Below, piece by piece: positions 26,878 through 36,574 of a stretch of DNA of 64,000 nt. Position 1 is the stretch's first letter, and the number at the start of each line of letters is the position of its first letter. This stretch comes from Pontibacter liquoris (GTDB lineage Bacteria > Bacteroidota > Bacteroidia > Cytophagales > Hymenobacteraceae): the NCBI RefSeq assembly GCF_022758235.1, contig NZ_JALEBG010000001.1:124001-188000 (forward strand). Reading direction: 5' to 3'. The translations under genes were made by a program, and so were the position numbers. A model generated the notes under the pieces. It was not told the DNA's origin. It saw only the letters and a list, made by a program, of their open reading frames with translations, and did not search any database.

Positions 26878-28806
26878 CTAAAAGTCCGTATCTAGCCCGA
26901 TCCGTTGCCGCAGTTCGACCAATACCGGGTATTTCTCGGATAGGTACTGAAACTTGTCCTGCGAAGTATAAAGTTTACGGCCTTCGTCCTGCACTTCCAT
27001 CACCTCAGCCTTAAGTTTTATACTGCGGTTGCCGAGCTCCTTTTTCAGCTCTGCCAGCAGGGCCGGGCGCACGGTGGTGAACTGGTCCAGCATCACATGG
27101 TTCTCCAGGTGCAGGGTCAGCTCGTTCTGGTCGCTTACGTGGTACTGGCGGTTCAGGAGCGTATACTCCATCATGTTCTCCGAGCGCTTGCGGCGCAGAA
27201 TGCCGTGCCATACGGTTTTCAGGCGCGCCTGGTCTACGGGTACAAACGTTCCGTAACCGGCATCCTCTTCTTCCTCCGCTACGGTTGTATCCGTTACAGC
27301 GGCCTGGGCATTCTGCAGGTCTTTCAGGCTGGGTAGCTTGCTCAGCTTTTTGGGCGGCGGCAACTGCACCCCGGCGCGCGGCGTGTGGGCACTGGGTATG
27401 GGGCTGCTGCCCGGCGGTGTTTGCGGGTTGCCCGGTGCAATGTGCGCATCCGGTGTTACATGCTGCGGCTTGGGCGCCTGCTGCAGGTCCTCGGAGGGTA
27501 TGTGCGTTGGCGTATGAGGCGGCTGTAAGCCCTCCGACGGAGTGGTGCCGGGAGCATGCTGCTGCAGCTCCTCCGACGGCACATGGTTTGGCTTGTGTTG
27601 CGGCTGTAAACTGGCCGACGGAATGGCACCTGTACTTGTACCGGTAGCGGCTGGTGCCGTGGCTGCTACCTTAGCTTTTTTTGCTACTGCTCCGTCTTGT
27701 GCAAAGCTCAACGCGGCATTCAGGTGCGCCAGTTTCATCAGGCACAGCTCTACGTGCAGGCGTTGGTTTTTGCTGCTCTTGTAGTTGGTATCGCAGGTAC
27801 TTACCAGGTTCAGGCCCGAGAGCAAAAACGATACAGAAGATTTCTGCGATTGCTCCGCATACTTTGCCTTGATGTTATCAGATACTTCCAGCAATTGCAC
27901 GGTTGCCTGGTCTTTGCACACGAGCAAACTGCGGAAGTGCTCGCCAATGCCGATCAGGAAGTTATGGGCGTCAAAGCCATTCTTCAGAATCTCATCAAAC
28001 AGCAGCAGCGAGCCCGAAAGGTTTTCCGTCAGCAAATGGTCTGTTAATCGGAAGTAGTAATCATAATCCAGGATGTGCAGGTTCTCGACTGTGGCTTTGT
28101 AGGTAACCTTGCTGCCTGAGAACGTCACCATCTGGTCGAAGATCGACAAAGCATCACGCAGGGCACCGTCCGCTTTCTGCGAGATCAGGTGCAGGGCATC
28201 GGGCTCGGCAGTTATACTTTCTTTGGTGGCGATGCTGCCCAGGTGGCGCACCATGTCTTCGATGCGGATGCGGTTAAAATCAAAGATCTGGCACCGCGAC
28301 AGAATGGTCGGGATGATCTTGTGGCGCTCGGTGGTAGCAAGTATAAAGATGGCATAGGAAGGCGGCTCCTCCAGCGTTTTCAGAAACGCGTTGAAGGCCT
28401 GGTTTGAGAGCATGTGCACCTCATCTATGATGTAGATCTTATACTTGCCCGTTTGCGGTGCATAGCGAACCTGTTCCACCAGGTTACGGATGTCCTCTAC
28501 CGAGTTGTTGGAGGCCGCATCGAGCTCATGGATGTTGAACGAACTGCTGGAATTAAAGCTGCGGCACGACTCACACTCGTTGCAGGCTTCTGTCTCGGGA
28601 GTGATGTTCTGGCAGTTAATGGTTTTTGCCAGAATACGGGCACAGGTGGTTTTGCCCACGCCGCGCGGTCCGCAGAAAAGGAAAGCCTGCGCCAGGTGCT
28701 TGCTGCTGATGGCGTTTTTAAGGGTATTGGTTATATGGTGCTGCCCTACCACACTGTCGAACGTGGTGGGGCGGTATTTACGCGCTGATACTACGAAATT
28801 TTCCAT
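26878..28806 (-). CDS. dnaX: DNA polymerase III gamma/tau subunit
   Basis: 642 residues. The clamp-loader ATPase core fills residues 1-360: Walker A GPRGVGKT (46-53), the four-cysteine zinc module in CQNITPETEACNECESC, Walker B DEVH and the sensor segment ATTERHKIIPTILSRCQ. A Pro-, Gln- and His-rich linker (about residues 385-490) with repeated PSExLQ units leads to a C-terminal tau-like domain. The protein loads the sliding clamp at the replication fork. The stop codon overlaps a fragment of the AGACCTCGC repeat. Upstream lie three DnaA-box-like sites. Confidence 0.96.
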   Translation of the reverse strand: MENFVVSARKYRPTTFDSVVGQHHITNTLKNAISSKHLAQAFLFCGPRGVGKTTCARILAKTINCQNITPETEACNECESCRSFNSSSSFNIHELDAASNNSVEDIRNLVEQVRYAPQTGKYKIYIIDEVHMLSNQAFNAFLKTLEEPPSYAIFILATTERHKIIPTILSRCQIFDFNRIRIEDMVRHLGSIATKESITAEPDALHLISQKADGALRDALSIFDQMVTFSGSKVTYKATVENLHILDYDYYFRLTDHLLTENLSGSLLLFDEILKNGFDAHNFLIGIGEHFRSLLVCKDQATVQLLEVSDNIKAKYAEQSQKSSVSFLLSGLNLVSTCDTNYKSSKNQRLHVELCLMKLAHLNAALSFAQDGAVAKKAKVAATAPAATGTSTGAIPSASLQPQHKPNHVPSEELQQHAPGTTPSEGLQPPHTPTHIPSEDLQQAPKPQHVTPDAHIAPGNPQTPPGSSPIPSAHTPRAGVQLPPPKKLSKLPSLKDLQNAQAAVTDTTVAEEEEDAGYGTFVPVDQARLKTVWHGILRRKRSENMMEYTLLNRQYHVSDQNELTLHLENHVMLDQFTTVRPALLAELKKELGNRSIKLKAEVMEVQDEGRKLYTSQDKFQYLSEKYPVLVELRQRIGLDTDF

Positions 28807-28810
28807 TACA

Positions 28811-28818
28811 CAAAGATA
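28811..28818 (-). promoter_or_regulatory. Candidate minus-7 box of dnaX
   Basis: The minus strand reads TATCTTTG (TAnnTTTG). It lies only 5 bp before the dnaX ATG, so the transcript would be leaderless or nearly so. No TTG at the expected distance was found, which lowers confidence. Confidence 0.35.
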
Positions 28819-28848
28819 ATCAATCCGAAGCTGAGATGGGAGTGCTTT

Positions 28849-28880
28849 TTATCCAGCAGTTATCCATAGACTTATCCACG
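28849..28880 (+). promoter_or_regulatory. Three DnaA-box-like sites upstream of dnaX
   Basis: TTATCCAGC (28849-28857), TTATCCATA (28860-28868) and TTATCCACG (28872-28880) each differ by one or two bases from TTATCCACA. They lie in the same orientation with start-to-start spacing of 11 and 12 bp, about one helical turn. They may mark DnaA control of dnaX or part of an origin. Confidence 0.5.
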
Positions 28881-28972
28881 GACGCAGCCTCAGACCCTGC
28901 AACAAAGGATGGGCAGAAATGGTGGCAGCAGGTCGCGCTCAGTAAGGTTTGTGGGCAAGAAGCCCCGGGCTT

Positions 28973-30094
28973 TTATCTCACCGCTTCATAGCCGCCTACG
29001 ATACCTTTTTTGGAAAGCACCAGTTGCCAGAGCTGGTTGTTACGGGCCCGGAATGAGCCGGCGCTGGAGAGCAGGTAGTATTTCCACATGCGGTAAAACC
29101 GGTCGCCGTACTGTTGCTGTAACTGGGGCCAACTCTGGTCGAAATTGTGGAACCAGGCCATAAGCGTATTATCATAGTATGGACCGAAGTTGTGCCAGTC
29201 TTCCACCACGAAAAGGTGCTCCATGGCTGCGCCCAGTTGTTTGATAGAAGGAATCAGGCAGTTGGGGAAAATGTAGGTGTCGGTAAACGGGTCGGCAGAG
29301 GTGCGGGAGAAGTTATTGCCGATTGTGTGGAGCAAGAACAAGCCATCCGCTTTCAGGCAGCGGGCAGCAGTTTGCATATACGTGCGGTGGTTGCGGTAGC
29401 CTACATGCTCGGCCATCCCCACCGATACCACGTGGTCAAACGTTTCGCGCACATCGCGGTAATCCTGCAACCGGATCTCTACGGGCAAGCCTTTGCAGCG
29501 CTCCCGCGCCATTGCTGCCTGCTCCTGCGATACCGTGACGCCTACTACCTGAGCGCCATACTTCTCGGCGGCAAACCGGGCAAAGCTGCCCCAGCCGCAG
29601 CCAATGTCAAGCACCCGCTTGCCGGGCTGCAGGCGTATTTTGCGGCAGATTAGGTCGAGTTTGTTTTCCTGGGCCTCGTCCAGGGTGTCGGCATTTTTCC
29701 AGTAGCCGCAGCTGTAGGTCATTCGCTTGTCCAGCATCAGTTGGTAGAGGTTGTTGCCGATGTCGTAGTGCCGCTGCGCATTGCGGGCGGCTTTGCCTTT
29801 GGCCTGCAGGTTGAGCAGTTTTGGCAGCAGCAGGCTCAGCACCGAGCGCCAGCCCAGCCGGGCCGTTTTATACAGATCCGCCCGCAGCGCCTGAAAAACG
29901 AAGGCATCCAGTTGTGCACAGTCCCACCAGCCGTCCATATACGATTCGCCCAGCCCCAGCGTGCCTTGCGTGAGCACGCGTTTGTAGAACCGCTCGTCGT
30001 GCACGTGTAAATCCCACGGACGGGAACCGTTTATCTTCACATCCGCTGTTGCTAAAATATCGGATACAGGCTGTTGCAGACGAGAGGTGCTCAT
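28973..30094 (-). CDS. cfa: Cyclopropane-fatty-acyl-phospholipid synthase
   Basis: 373 residues. The SAM-binding motif LDIGCGWGSFARFAAEKYGAQVVGVTVSQEQ lies around residue 165, and family blocks RHYDIGNNLYQLMLDKRMTYSCGYW and VSVGMAEHVGYRNHRTYM follow the E. coli Cfa order. It methylenates unsaturated acyl chains of membrane phospholipids at the inner membrane surface. Single gene between the dnaX region and the catalase terminator. Confidence 0.96.
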   Translation of the reverse strand: MSTSRLQQPVSDILATADVKINGSRPWDLHVHDERFYKRVLTQGTLGLGESYMDGWWDCAQLDAFVFQALRADLYKTARLGWRSVLSLLLPKLLNLQAKGKAARNAQRHYDIGNNLYQLMLDKRMTYSCGYWKNADTLDEAQENKLDLICRKIRLQPGKRVLDIGCGWGSFARFAAEKYGAQVVGVTVSQEQAAMARERCKGLPVEIRLQDYRDVRETFDHVVSVGMAEHVGYRNHRTYMQTAARCLKADGLFLLHTIGNNFSRTSADPFTDTYIFPNCLIPSIKQLGAAMEHLFVVEDWHNFGPYYDNTLMAWFHNFDQSWPQLQQQYGDRFYRMWKYYLLSSAGSFRARNNQLWQLVLSKKGIVGGYEAVR

Positions 30095-30190
30095 AGCGCT
30101 TGGTTGAGTATAAGTGACTGGTATATAGTTGTATACTTGTATTGGCTATGAACGCTTTAGAAGTAGAAGGGTTAGGAAGATAGCGGCGTG

Positions 30191-30229
30191 GTAAAAACAA
30201 AGGCAGCCTCTGTAAAAAGCTGCCTTTGT
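30191..30229 (-). terminator. Terminator downstream of catalase
   Basis: CAAAGGCAGC (30198-30207) pairs with GCTGCCTTTG (30219-30228). On the minus strand the stem is followed by TTTTT, so it fits termination of the catalase transcript. Confidence 0.7.
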
Positions 30230-30381
30230 GGTAAGCTCTGGTATTTATCCCTGCAAACAAGTATAAACACTGAAAACAGAAAAGGTCGCGCAAGCAGGTA
30301 CGGCTTTTCCAGTGAAGACCTTATTCAATTTTATACTAATGCCATATAAGCTTCCGTACCTGATTTTGAATGGATGCCGCT

Positions 30382-32028
30382 TTAGTAGGGTTTTGCGGAA
30401 TGAGAGTCCTGCTGGGCCTGCTGCACGCCTTCTTTGGTAGCAGTATTGCCGATCGGTCCGTCAGTGCCTGCCACTTTATCCTGGTGCATCTTCTCACGCA
30501 TCTGCTTGATGCCTTCGGCCACCCGACGGCCATATTCTTCATCGGCCTGGGTAAAGTACTCCACCATTTTATCCTGGATGCGCTTGTCGCAGGCAGCCAG
30601 GGTGTTCGACAGGTTCATGATGAGCTCGTCACGCTCCCAGCCTTCGAAGTTGCGGAACGTTTCACCGGCCTGCTTAAAGTCGTTGGCCCGGTCTATCTTT
30701 TGGCGTACAAGGTTGGCTTCGTAGCGTGGTGTATAATCTTTGCCCGCTTTCTGCGCTTCTGTCAGTCCTCCCAGCACCGATGGCTCATAGTTTACGTGGG
30801 GGTTCTGCCCCTCGGCAAAATCTGTTTTGTACGCCATTTGGCCGCCGCGCTGGTTGGTCGCTACGCGGGTTCTGGGGGCGTTAATCGGCAACTGTAAATA
30901 GTTTGAGCCCACGCGGTAACGCTGGGTATCAGAATAAGAGAACGTACGGCCCTGCAGCATTTTATCGTCTGAGAACTCCAGCCCGTCTACCAGCACGCCC
31001 GTGCCGAAAGCGGCCAGTTCTACTTCGTTAAAATAATCCACGGGGTTTCTGTTCAGGGTCATTTTGCCTACCGGCAGGAAGGGGAACTGGTCTTTTGGCC
31101 AGAGTTTGGTGTCGTCGAGTGGGTCGAAATCCAGTTCCGGGTGCTCATCGTCGCTCATGATCTGCACGCAGAGTTCCCACTCCGGGTAATCGCCTTTTTC
31201 AATGGCTTCGTAGAGATCCTGGGTGGCATGGTTAAAATTCTTGCCCTGCACTTCTTCCGCTTCTTTCTGGGTCAGGTTGCGGATGCCTTGCTTCAGCGGC
31301 TCCCAATGATATTTTATCAGCACAGCCTCGCCATCCTGGTTCACCCATTTGTAGGTGTTTACGCCGGAGCCCTGCATCTGGCGGTAGTTGGCCGGAATGC
31401 CCCAAGGCGAAAAAAGGAAAGTAGCCATGTGCGTAGCTTCCGGGGTGCCGGCAAAGAAATCGAAGATCCGTTCGCCGCTCTGGATGTTGGTTACCGGGTC
31501 AGGCTTTTGCGAGTGGATCAGGTCCGGAAACTTCATGGCATCCCGGATAAAAAAGATTTTGAGGTTATTGCCTACCAGGTCCCAGTTGCCGTCTTCGGTA
31601 TAGAATTTAACAGCAAAACCGCGAGGGTCGCGCAGGGTTTCGGGCGAGTGCGTGCCATGGCCTACTGTGGAGAAGCGCACAAAGACCGGCGTCTGCTTTC
31701 CTTTTCCCTGAAACAATTTGGCGCGCGTATACTTGGCGATAGGTTTATCGCCTACTTTGCCGTAGGCTTCGAATACGCCATGGGCACCGGCACCTCGGGC
31801 ATGTACCACCCGCTCCGGCACCCGCTCCCGGTCGAAGTGCGAGATCTTTTCAATAAAGTGATAGTTTTCCAGGGTTGCCGGTCCGCGGTTGCCCACCGTG
31901 CGGATATTCTGGTTATCGGTTACCGGGTGGCCTTGCCGCGTAGTTAGCGTGCGGCCCTGTTCGTTTTCATTTGCTGCGCCAGAAGAATTTGCCTGGGAGC
32001 CCTGCTGCTTTTTATTGTTTTCAATCAT
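30382..32028 (-). CDS. katA: Heme catalase
   Basis: 548 residues, small-subunit type with a short polar N-terminal extension. The distal histidine is H76 in [12 protein letters not shown] and the distal asparagine N148 in [12 protein letters not shown]. The proximal region [18 protein letters not shown] carries the heme-ligand tyrosine. [14 protein letters not shown] is the family signature. It splits hydrogen peroxide to water and oxygen, probably in the cytosol since no signal peptide is present. The gene symbol reflects the general class only. Confidence 0.95.
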   Translation of the reverse strand: MIENNKKQQGSQANSSGAANENEQGRTLTTRQGHPVTDNQNIRTVGNRGPATLENYHFIEKISHFDRERVPERVVHARGAGAHGVFEAYGKVGDKPIAKYTRAKLFQGKGKQTPVFVRFSTVGHGTHSPETLRDPRGFAVKFYTEDGNWDLVGNNLKIFFIRDAMKFPDLIHSQKPDPVTNIQSGERIFDFFAGTPEATHMATFLFSPWGIPANYRQMQGSGVNTYKWVNQDGEAVLIKYHWEPLKQGIRNLTQKEAEEVQGKNFNHATQDLYEAIEKGDYPEWELCVQIMSDDEHPELDFDPLDDTKLWPKDQFPFLPVGKMTLNRNPVDYFNEVELAAFGTGVLVDGLEFSDDKMLQGRTFSYSDTQRYRVGSNYLQLPINAPRTRVATNQRGGQMAYKTDFAEGQNPHVNYEPSVLGGLTEAQKAGKDYTPRYEANLVRQKIDRANDFKQAGETFRNFEGWERDELIMNLSNTLAACDKRIQDKMVEYFTQADEEYGRRVAEGIKQMREKMHQDKVAGTDGPIGNTATKEGVQQAQQDSHSAKPY

Positions 32029-32261
32029 GGGTACATGCTGCTAAGTTGAAATAAAGGGTAGCCTATACTTCTTTAACTACAGCAATGTGCAATTAGTTGT
32101 GTTTAAAATTATATTTAATTGCTTTGTGCCTTAGATAGGTGTGAGGAAGCAAGCGTTAGTGATCTGTAGCGTTGTTCTTCGCGCGCAAGGGGAGTGAAGC
32201 TTAACCAGAATTGACAATCCTAAACTATACTTGCTTACGGATTCCCGATAGATTTAAAGCT

Positions 32262-33269
32262 TTAAATCGTATACAAGGTGGCTATCACAACTACAAAGCC
32301 GCTCAAAAGCAGCAGCCCACTGTAGGCAAAGAACAGCACGAAAAACTTATAGACGGTGCGCCATCGTCTGCTACCGTAGTAATTGCGCATAGAGCGGTAA
32401 ATGTACCATAAAGCTACCAGCGCGCCTGCTAATTGTAGCCAATCCTCCATAAAAGGCAGCACCCAGCTTAGCAGGATCAGGATCGAAAAGAACAGGAATA
32501 GAAAAGAATGTACGTGTATAGAGTAGATCAGGTGCTCTGTGTAATACTTTGATGATCGGAAGCTTACCAGTTTCAGGATCAGGGCAAAGAGTGGCAGCAG
32601 GATAAACATCATTTTAGGCACATGGCTTACCAGCTTGATCTTAAAGAGCTCCCATTTCAGTTCATCATCCTCTAGCACCTTCCATTTTGCTTTAAGAGAG
32701 TGTGATACAGCATTGTCGCCAAAAATTTTGACTGACAAATTTGATGGTGTTATGTGAGTGGGGGCAGCAACGGCCGCCTCGTTTTTCTTGCCGGTACTGT
32801 CTGAAATTGCCTGGCCTTTGTCGAGGAGGTTGTACGTGGCTTCTCCCGCTTCTGCAGAAACGGCATTGCCAACAACTTTTTTTACTTCTTCAGCTTCTGC
32901 TTTGGTCATGGTATTCTCCGCTGCAGCTTTGTCTTTGATGACTTCCTTTTTGTTGCTGTTTGAGTTGAGGTTGAAAAGCGAAAAGAACACGATGCTGATG
33001 AAGATGTACATGCTGATCGGGCTGAGGTGCGAAGCGCGCCTGCCGGCAAAATACTCTTGTGTCAGAAACCCTGGTTTTGTGAAGAGTGGAACCAGGCTAT
33101 TGAAAAGCTTTGACTCGAAATGAAAGTAGTGGCTTATGCTGTGTAATGCCAGGTGCAGAAAATTTTCGTGCAGCTCCAGGTTCTCCTGGCCACAGGCAGA
33201 ACAAAATTTATCAGAAACAGTGGTGCCGCAGTTAAGGCAGTTTTTATCAGATCGGTAATGCTTTTTCAT
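32262..33269 (-). CDS. DUF3667 zinc-ribbon membrane protein
   Basis: 335 residues. The N-terminus holds a CxxC...CxxC zinc ribbon (C11, C14, C23, C26), followed by the family block KLFNSLVPLFTKPGFLTQEYFAGRRASHLSPISMYIFISIVFF. A first membrane helix, a charged loop rich in Ala, Glu and Lys (about 105-200), and three or four C-terminal helices follow. This is the usual plan of the Bacteroidota family DUF3667, whose function is unknown. The gene stands alone. Confidence 0.88.
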   Translation of the reverse strand: MKKHYRSDKNCLNCGTTVSDKFCSACGQENLELHENFLHLALHSISHYFHFESKLFNSLVPLFTKPGFLTQEYFAGRRASHLSPISMYIFISIVFFSLFNLNSNSNKKEVIKDKAAAENTMTKAEAEEVKKVVGNAVSAEAGEATYNLLDKGQAISDSTGKKNEAAVAAPTHITPSNLSVKIFGDNAVSHSLKAKWKVLEDDELKWELFKIKLVSHVPKMMFILLPLFALILKLVSFRSSKYYTEHLIYSIHVHSFLFLFFSILILLSWVLPFMEDWLQLAGALVALWYIYRSMRNYYGSRRWRTVYKFFVLFFAYSGLLLLSGFVVVIATLYTI

Positions 33270-33451
33270 AGGGGCTTCTGCCTTAAGGGCTCTAAAGTAA
33301 GCAACCCAATCTTATTTTTTTGATAAACTCAAATGAATATTTAATTTATACGATATAGGTAGCTTTTTGCGGAAGTTTAACAGCCTGGCGGAATGCCCGA
33401 ACCTGCTGTGTGTTAGCATGAGCGCTGGCTGCCAGGTGTTACCTGCAAGCC

Positions 33452-34813
33452 CTAAAACACCAGCTTGAATATACTTCCCACGCCTTCTTTGCTCTCTACC
33501 TGTATACTTCCCTTGTGCAGCAGCATGATGTGCTTGGCCAGGCTGAGCCCGATGCCCGAGCCGTCTTTGTGGGAGGTGAAAAAGGGGATGAAAATGCTTT
33601 CGAGCAGCTCTTCCGGAATGCCGCTGCCATTGTCCTGCACCTCTATCAGCACGCTGCCATTGTCGAGAGGGCCGGCGGCAAGTATAATGTGCGGGTCCGG
33701 CCTGTTTTGCACTGCCCGTTTGGCATTCAGCAGCAGGTTAATGAGCACCTGTTCCACCAGGTTCACATCAGCCTGAATGGTGAGGCTGCCGGGGTGCACA
33801 TGGCATTCTAGTGCAATGCCCTGCGCTTCGAGCTGCGGACGCATCAGCCCGTTTATACTTTTAAAGAGCTCCTGCACATACACGGTGGTCACCATCAGCT
33901 CCTGCTGCTTGTTTAGGTTGCGGTAAAAATGGGCAAACCGGAGCAGGCCTTCGCTGCGCTTTTTAATGATGCCAATGCCTTCTTCCGTGTCCTGCAGCAG
34001 TTCCAGGTCAGGTTTGGCCTGCGGGTCGGCGGTATACTTCTGGTGGGCGGCATGCACGTGGCGCTCCAGGCTGTCGGCCAGCGAGGCAATGGGGGCTACC
34101 GAGTTCATGATCTCGTGCGTCATCACGCGCAGCAGTTTCTGCCAGGCCTGGGTTTCGGTGGCGTCTACGGTGGCGCTCACGTTCTTAACTGCTATCAGCA
34201 GGATGTCGCGGTGCTGCTTGGTAAAAGCCGTAGCCGAAAGCAGCAATTGCGAGGAGCCGCCGGGCAGCTTCAGTTTCAGCAATTTGTTGTCGTTCGGGGT
34301 CAGGGTAAGTATAGCCGCGTACAGGTCGGGGTAGCGGGGCTCCAGGCCAGCCAGGTTTTTGAGGTAGGGTAGGCCCAGGATCTTTTTAAACGCATCGTTT
34401 ACCCATTCCACTTCGCCCGTTTCCTCATCCAGGGCCATAATGCCCGTGTCGATCAGTTGCAGGATGGTTTGCATGTACTGGAACTGCGCTTCCCGCTCGA
34501 TGTGCAGCTGCTTAAAGCTGTCGTTGATGAGGTTGAAAGCCGTGTGCAGTTGCTGCAGCGAGCTGTTGGTGGTATGCTCGTTAAACCGCTGCGAGAAATC
34601 GCGTTGTTTGACGGCCTGCAGGAATTTGGCCAGCTCGTTGTTGCTGCGGGTGATGTAATTGGCCAGTTCTCCTACCTGGGCCAGCATAATAAGTATACCC
34701 GATGTTACCTGCAGCCAGGTAAACTGCACCAGGTAGTGCAGCGTCAGAAACATCATCCCGAAAATAAGCAGCAGGCGGATGAAGAGCCCGAGTTCGAGGC
34801 GCTTAAATATCAT
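33452..34813 (-). CDS. NtrY-like sensor histidine kinase
   Basis: 453 residues: two N-terminal membrane helices (about 9-50), a HAMP-like or coiled segment, a PAS-like domain (105-210), the phospho-acceptor box with H233 in MTHEIMNSVAPIASL, and an ATPase domain with NLLLNAKRAV, DNGSGIPEELLESIFIPFFTSHKDGSGIGLSL. This organisation matches NtrY-type kinases that pair with sigma-54 activators. It overlaps the upstream response-regulator gene by 11 bp, so the two are translated from one message and act as a pair. Confidence 0.94.
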   Translation of the reverse strand: MIFKRLELGLFIRLLLIFGMMFLTLHYLVQFTWLQVTSGILIMLAQVGELANYITRSNNELAKFLQAVKQRDFSQRFNEHTTNSSLQQLHTAFNLINDSFKQLHIEREAQFQYMQTILQLIDTGIMALDEETGEVEWVNDAFKKILGLPYLKNLAGLEPRYPDLYAAILTLTPNDNKLLKLKLPGGSSQLLLSATAFTKQHRDILLIAVKNVSATVDATETQAWQKLLRVMTHEIMNSVAPIASLADSLERHVHAAHQKYTADPQAKPDLELLQDTEEGIGIIKKRSEGLLRFAHFYRNLNKQQELMVTTVYVQELFKSINGLMRPQLEAQGIALECHVHPGSLTIQADVNLVEQVLINLLLNAKRAVQNRPDPHIILAAGPLDNGSVLIEVQDNGSGIPEELLESIFIPFFTSHKDGSGIGLSLAKHIMLLHKGSIQVESKEGVGSIFKLVF

Positions 34814-36185
34814 GCTTGTTGAGGCGGCGGTAAAGGGCGGTGCGGGTCAGGCCAAGTTCTTTGGCCGATTTGGAGATGTTGCCGTTGTTTTTCTCGATGA
34901 CGCGGATAATTGTCTCGCGCTCAATCTCGCGCAGCGGCAGCGTCATGTCGGGTACAAAAGCCGCAGCAGGCTGAGCGGCTACAGGCGCTTCCATGGCCGA
35001 GAAGCTGAAATCTTCGGGCTGCAACACGTCACTTTCGGCCATAATGATGGCGCGCTCTACGGCGTGCTGCAGCTCGCGGATATTGCCCGGCCAGGTATGA
35101 TGGTTGAGCTTGCGGAGGGCGGCATCCGAAAAATCAGGCACCGGTTTATGGTTCTTGGTGGCATAATATTGGGCAAAGTGGCGGGCCAGCAACTCCACGT
35201 CGCCGTGGCGCTCGCGCAGCGGCGGCAAGGTGATCTCGACGGTATTGATGCGGTAGATGAGGTCTTTGCGGAACAGGTTGCGGGCAGCCAGCTGGTAAAT
35301 GGGCTCGTTGGTTGCCGTGATCAGCCGGATGTCTACGGGGATGGGTGTGTTGGAGCCCAGCGGAATGACCTGGCGGTTTTGCAGCACCGTGAGCAGCTTG
35401 GCCTGCATGGCCGGCGAAATATTACCGATCTCGTCGAGGAACAACGTGCCGCCGTTTGCGGCTTCAAAGCGGCCGGGGCGGTCTTCTTTGGCATCGGTAA
35501 ACGCGCCCTTTTTGTAGCCGAACAGCTCGCTTTCGAACAGCGTTTCGGTCAGGGCCGCAATATCCACGCTCACAAAAGGCTTGCCGGCCCGGAAAGATTT
35601 CTGGTGCAGCGCACGGGCTACGAGTTCTTTTCCGGTTCCGTTCTCGCCCAGTATGAGCACATTGGCCTCGGTTGGAGCGATCTTGTCGAGTTTGCGCAGC
35701 ACCTGCTGTATGGCTTCCGACTGGCCAAGTATGGCGGTGGCATCGGCGGCTTTGGGCGTGCTGCTCGGGGACTTGGTGCCGCGCTTTTTCTGCTGCCGGT
35801 GCTCCAGGGCATTGTGCAGCGTTTCGAGCAGCTTGTCGTTCTGCCAGGGCTTGATAATAAAGTCAAAGGCCCCAATCTTCAGCGACTTCACGGCCAGAGC
35901 CACATCGCCGTAGGCAGTGATCAGTATAACGGTGGCGTTCTTGTCTTTCTCCAGGATCTGGCTGAGCCAGAACAAACCTTCGTTGCCGGTGTTGAGGGCA
36001 CTTTTAAAGTTCATGTCCAGGAAAATGACATCGAACTGCTCCCGCGCAAGTATGGCCAGCAGGTTGTCCGGGTTTTTCTCCGTCACCACTTCTTTCACCT
36101 CGGGTTTGAGCAACATCTTAAAAGCGAAAAGCACATCGGTTTCGTCGTCAACCACCAACACGCGGGCATTTTTTAACTGCGCCAT
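34803..36185 (-). CDS. NtrC-family sigma-54-dependent response regulator
   Basis: 460 residues: receiver domain with acidic pair DDE near 13-15 and phospho-acceptor D57 (VIFLDMNF); AAA+ sigma-54 activation domain with Walker A GENGTGKE and the GAFTDA loop that touches sigma-54; C-terminal Fis-type helix-turn-helix (NISKSAKELGLTRTALYRRL). It is the first gene of the pair with the NtrY-like kinase. A possible sigma-54 promoter lies about 290 bp away in front of the divergent permease gene, making that gene the likely target. Confidence 0.96.
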   Translation of the reverse strand: MAQLKNARVLVVDDETDVLFAFKMLLKPEVKEVVTEKNPDNLLAILAREQFDVIFLDMNFKSALNTGNEGLFWLSQILEKDKNATVILITAYGDVALAVKSLKIGAFDFIIKPWQNDKLLETLHNALEHRQQKKRGTKSPSSTPKAADATAILGQSEAIQQVLRKLDKIAPTEANVLILGENGTGKELVARALHQKSFRAGKPFVSVDIAALTETLFESELFGYKKGAFTDAKEDRPGRFEAANGGTLFLDEIGNISPAMQAKLLTVLQNRQVIPLGSNTPIPVDIRLITATNEPIYQLAARNLFRKDLIYRINTVEITLPPLRERHGDVELLARHFAQYYATKNHKPVPDFSDAALRKLNHHTWPGNIRELQHAVERAIIMAESDVLQPEDFSFSAMEAPVAAQPAAAFVPDMTLPLREIERETIIRVIEKNNGNISKSAKELGLTRTALYRRLNKHDI

Positions 36186-36574
36186 ACTTGCCAGAAATCT
36201 AATTTATACTTCGAAGATACTAATTCCTTTGAAAATGTCTGAATCAGCCAGAGCAGGATGAATTTTCTGAATCAGGATTTGCAGGATTTTAAACTCCAAG
36301 CTGCATTATTCTAAATTTATACTTTAATCCTGCCAATCCTTTCATCCTGTAAATCCTGATTCAGACGATGACCTGTACCACAAGCGCACAGGTGTAGCAA
36401 GTAGAAGTGTATCGAAAGCGGACAGGTTTTAAAGGTATGAAGTGCGAAATGCGCTGACAATCAAATATTTGCCCTTGTGGCATGCAAATTTCTTAGCTAT
36501 TTTCAGCGCAGCCCGCTTTTCCAGGCTTCTGAAAACGAACAAACGAATTCCGATACCTCTTAACACCTAAAACT
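36186..36574. other. Divergent control region with a large inverted repeat
   Basis: A 21-bp inverted repeat (36267-36287 with 36344-36364, 20 of 21 bases paired) built on AATCAGGATTT.CAGGAT lies near the middle. This is a common palindromic pattern in Bacteroidota intergenic DNA. The right part holds the sigma-54-like site. No gene was seen. Confidence 0.6.
36478..36492 (+). promoter_or_regulatory. Candidate sigma-54 promoter of the permease gene
   Basis: TGGCATGCAAATTTC has the minus-24 GG and a C of the minus-12 GC at correct spacing relative to TGGCACGnnnnTTGC. It differs at the sixth base and at the G of the minus-12 GC. The start would lie about 70 bases before the ATG. The adjacent NtrC-type regulator supports it, but the damaged minus-12 element weakens it. 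Confidence 0.4.

Noticed and set aside
34779..36176. 465-residue open frame on the plus strand opposite the NtrC-type gene
   Set aside because: The minus strand has all domains of a sigma-54 activator; the plus product shows none.
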